Below, one piece after another: positions 58,998-64,000 of a stretch of DNA of 64,000 nucleotides. The notes under the pieces are model-generated. The model saw nothing but the letters and a program-made list of their open reading frames with translations, ran no database searches and was not told the origin of the DNA. A program made the translations under genes and the position numbers. The stretch comes from Actinacidiphila rubida (lineage in GTDB: Bacteria; Actinomycetota; Actinomycetes; Streptomycetales; Streptomycetaceae): NCBI RefSeq assembly GCF_900110255.1, contig NZ_FODD01000003.1:124001-188000 (forward strand), in the 5' to 3' direction. Positions within the stretch are counted from its first letter, which is position 1, and each line of letters opens with the position of its first letter.

Positions 58998-59117
58998 CTA
59001 GTTGCTGCGGATCGCGAAGATCACGCCGATCACGAAGATCGCCGCGATGATCGAGAACCAGATGATGTCCTGCTGGGCGTCACTGGTCAGAGCCAGCTGC
59101 ACGACGTCGCTGTGCAT
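58998..59117 (-). CDS. 39-residue membrane protein
   Basis: Reads [17 protein letters not shown], then one membrane helix [19 protein letters not shown] and the end RSN. GAGGGG lies eight bases before the ATG. It is too short to be found by ordinary ORF calling. The strong helix, the ribosome site and the neighbouring terminator support it as a gene. It may belong with the 64-residue membrane protein encoded next to it on the same strand. Confidence 0.6.
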   Translation of the reverse strand: MHSDVVQLALTSDAQQDIIWFSIIAAIFVIGVIFAIRSN

Positions 59118-59199
59118 GGGGCAACCCCTCTCGCGAACGAGCCGTTTCCCCGGACGCTACCCGCGCACGGGCCCTTCACTCGCCCCCGGCCGGGTGACG

Positions 59200-59220
59200 C
59201 CGCCCGCGGTGTGCGGGCGG
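59200..59220 (-). terminator. Hairpin after the 64-residue gene
   Basis: CCGCCCGC-GGTGT-GCGGGCGG, perfect 8-base stem, 43 bases beyond the stop of the small membrane protein gene on the minus strand. Confidence 0.6.
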
Positions 59221-59263
59221 GCGCACCCGCCGGGGGACCGGAGGGGCGACGTCGCGGGGGACG

Positions 59264-59458
59264 TCAGATGGTGAACTGGTCGAGCATGCCGAGGAGATTG
59301 GCGCTCGCGGCGTGGATGGACCCGGACAGGCTGGTGTCCGAGAGGTAGAAGCCGAAGGCTCCGCAGGCGAGCGCGTGGCTGATCTTCAGCGCGCCCTTGC
59401 GGCTCAGGAAGAAGGTGATCAGCGCGAGCGCGATCACCAGGGGCATGTGCAGCAGCAT
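59264..59458 (-). CDS. 64-residue membrane protein
   Basis: The first 19 residues, MLLHMPLVIALALITFFLS, form a membrane helix, followed by RKGALKISHALACGAFGFYL, possibly a second short helix, and DTSLSGSIHAASANLLGMLDQFTI. The ATG has GAGGTGATGAG upstream. The codon use is strongly GC at third positions. I recall similar small proteins in Streptomyces cores, with no known role. Confidence 0.7.
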   Translation of the reverse strand: MLLHMPLVIALALITFFLSRKGALKISHALACGAFGFYLSDTSLSGSIHAASANLLGMLDQFTI

Positions 59459-59618
59459 GTCTCATCACCTCAAACCGGGACACTGCTCCCCTCAGGCTAG
59501 GGCGAGTTGGCTGTACGCGCATCTTTGACCGCGGAGCGTGACATCGACCGGGAGGGCCTGGTGGCAGGACGTGTGCGGGCCGGCGGCGCGCCCCGCACCG
59601 GGCCGTATGATCGCGCCC

Positions 59619-59963
59619 ATGAGCGACGAGAACCCCGAAGACCGCAAGCTCATCACGCTCGCCCGGTCGGCCCGTGCCCGCAACGGCGTGCCGGAGGGCG
59701 CGGCCGTCCGTGACGAGACCGGCCGCACCTACGTCGCCGGCACCGTGGCACTGGAGTCGCTGCGGCTGACCGCGCTGCAGACCGCCGTCGCCATGGCGGT
59801 GGCCAGCGGCGCGCGGTCCCTGGAGGCCGCCGCGATCGTCACCGCGGCCCAGGCGCCGGCCGAGGCCGACCGCGCGGCCGTCCGCGACCTCGGCGGCGCC
59901 GGGACCCCCGTGATCCTCGCGGGGCCGGACGGCACGGTCGTCACCACCGTCACCGCGGGCTGA
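59619..59963 (+). CDS. Cytidine-deaminase-like protein lacking zinc ligands
   Basis: A 114-residue protein that follows the cytidine deaminase fold: ARARNGVPEGAAVRDETGRTYVAGTVALESLRLTALQTAVAMAVASGA parallels GAAVR...G(V/T)xxENASYGLTVCAERTAV of the enzyme. But the catalytic CAE is replaced (SLRLTALQTA) and no PCGxCRQ motif is present; the sequence goes on directly to the closing strand PVILAGPDGTVVTTV. It is thus probably inactive as a deaminase. TATGAT (59606-59611) stands seven bases before the ATG, so the transcript is likely leaderless. Confidence 0.75.
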   Translation: MSDENPEDRKLITLARSARARNGVPEGAAVRDETGRTYVAGTVALESLRLTALQTAVAMAVASGARSLEAAAIVTAAQAPAEADRAAVRDLGGAGTPVILAGPDGTVVTTVTAG

Positions 59964-60006
59964 CCCCCGGCCCGCCGGCCGCACCGGCGGACCGTTCGGC
60001 CGGGGG
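59964..60006. terminator. Nested bidirectional terminator
   Basis: Outer arms CCCCCGGCC (59964-59972) and GGCCGGGGG (59998-60006) enclose an inner hairpin CGCCGG-CCGCA-CCGGCG. It lies between the convergent deaminase-like and glnK genes. Confidence 0.75.
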
Positions 60007-60012
60007 GCGGGG

Positions 60013-63854
<3,842 letters not shown>

Positions 63855-63868
<14 letters not shown>

Positions 63869-63896
63869 CTCCCCACGCTAACGGATGTCGGATTCC
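63855..63896. promoter_or_regulatory. Repeated 12-base element at the Lrp-type regulator start
   Basis: ATGTCGGATTCC occurs at 63855-63866 and exactly again at 63885-63896, one overlapping the first codons and the other upstream of the -10. Likely operator for autoregulation. The last 100 bases of the window beyond it show no gene. Confidence 0.6.
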
Positions 63897-64000
63897 GTCA
63901 CGCGTCCTCGATCGGCTGGGGATCTCGCGCAGCGACCCGGAAGGTGGAGCCACCGGCACCCGCCGGGCACACCGACGAACCGGGAAACCCGGGAAACGGA

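Overview
The window is a very GC-rich stretch of actinobacterial chromosome. GTG starts, G/C-biased third positions, leaderless promoters and gene order all point to Streptomyces or a close member of the Streptomycetaceae. Most of it is conserved core: proB(end)-proA-nadD-LytR-rsfS-phosphoglycerate mutase, leuS, degV-comEA-comEC, holA/rpsT/lepA, fadD, hemW, hrcA-dnaJ-NMO-rsmE-NUDIX, a tricorn-type protease, HIT and RNase Z-like proteins, phoH-ybeY-CNNM and era.

Layout. 1-9.1 kb: proline synthesis, two paralogous one-pass membrane proteins, an M48 protease, NAD synthesis, a LytR_C wall-type protein with a tandem repeat, and rsfS coupled to a phosphatase-type mutase. 9.2-17.3 kb: an accessory block between two almost identical tRNA-Ala(GGC) genes, with TetR/MFS, XRE/MFS, an Old Yellow Enzyme and a GT87 glycosyltransferase. 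17.7-24.9 kb: a secreted S53 protease, leuS behind a leucine leader peptide and terminator (probable attenuator), and degV. 24.9-31 kb: comEA-comEC preceded by two DnaA boxes, then an ArsR/MFS pair with a clear operator. 31-44 kb: holA, rpsT, lepA, an acyl-CoA ligase, a HATPase-GAF-PP2C phosphatase, hemW, DUF3097, a metallo-beta-lactamase-fold protein, and CIRCE-hrcA-dnaJ. 44-54 kb: NMO-rsmE-NUDIX, a zinc ribbon protein, a lipoprotein, tricorn, HIT, an RNase Z-like protein and a secreted acid phosphatase. 53-64 kb: a GH4 glucosidase divergent from a PfkB kinase, phoH-ybeY-CNNM, two tiny membrane proteins, a zinc-less cytidine-deaminase-like protein, an amtB-glnK operon, era and a double Lrp/AsnC regulator.

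The most notable points are regulatory or structural. They are the leuS attenuator, paired DnaA boxes before the competence genes, an ammonium transporter whose first twin-His residue is Glu and which has GlnR-like half-sites upstream, a structured leader before rsfS, a probable CTG start, and a recurring TAnnnT-N6-start leaderless promoter pattern. I found no rRNA, CRISPR array, insertion sequence or prophage. No sequence here proves a wholly new multi-gene system; the best candidates for new biology are listed as findings.
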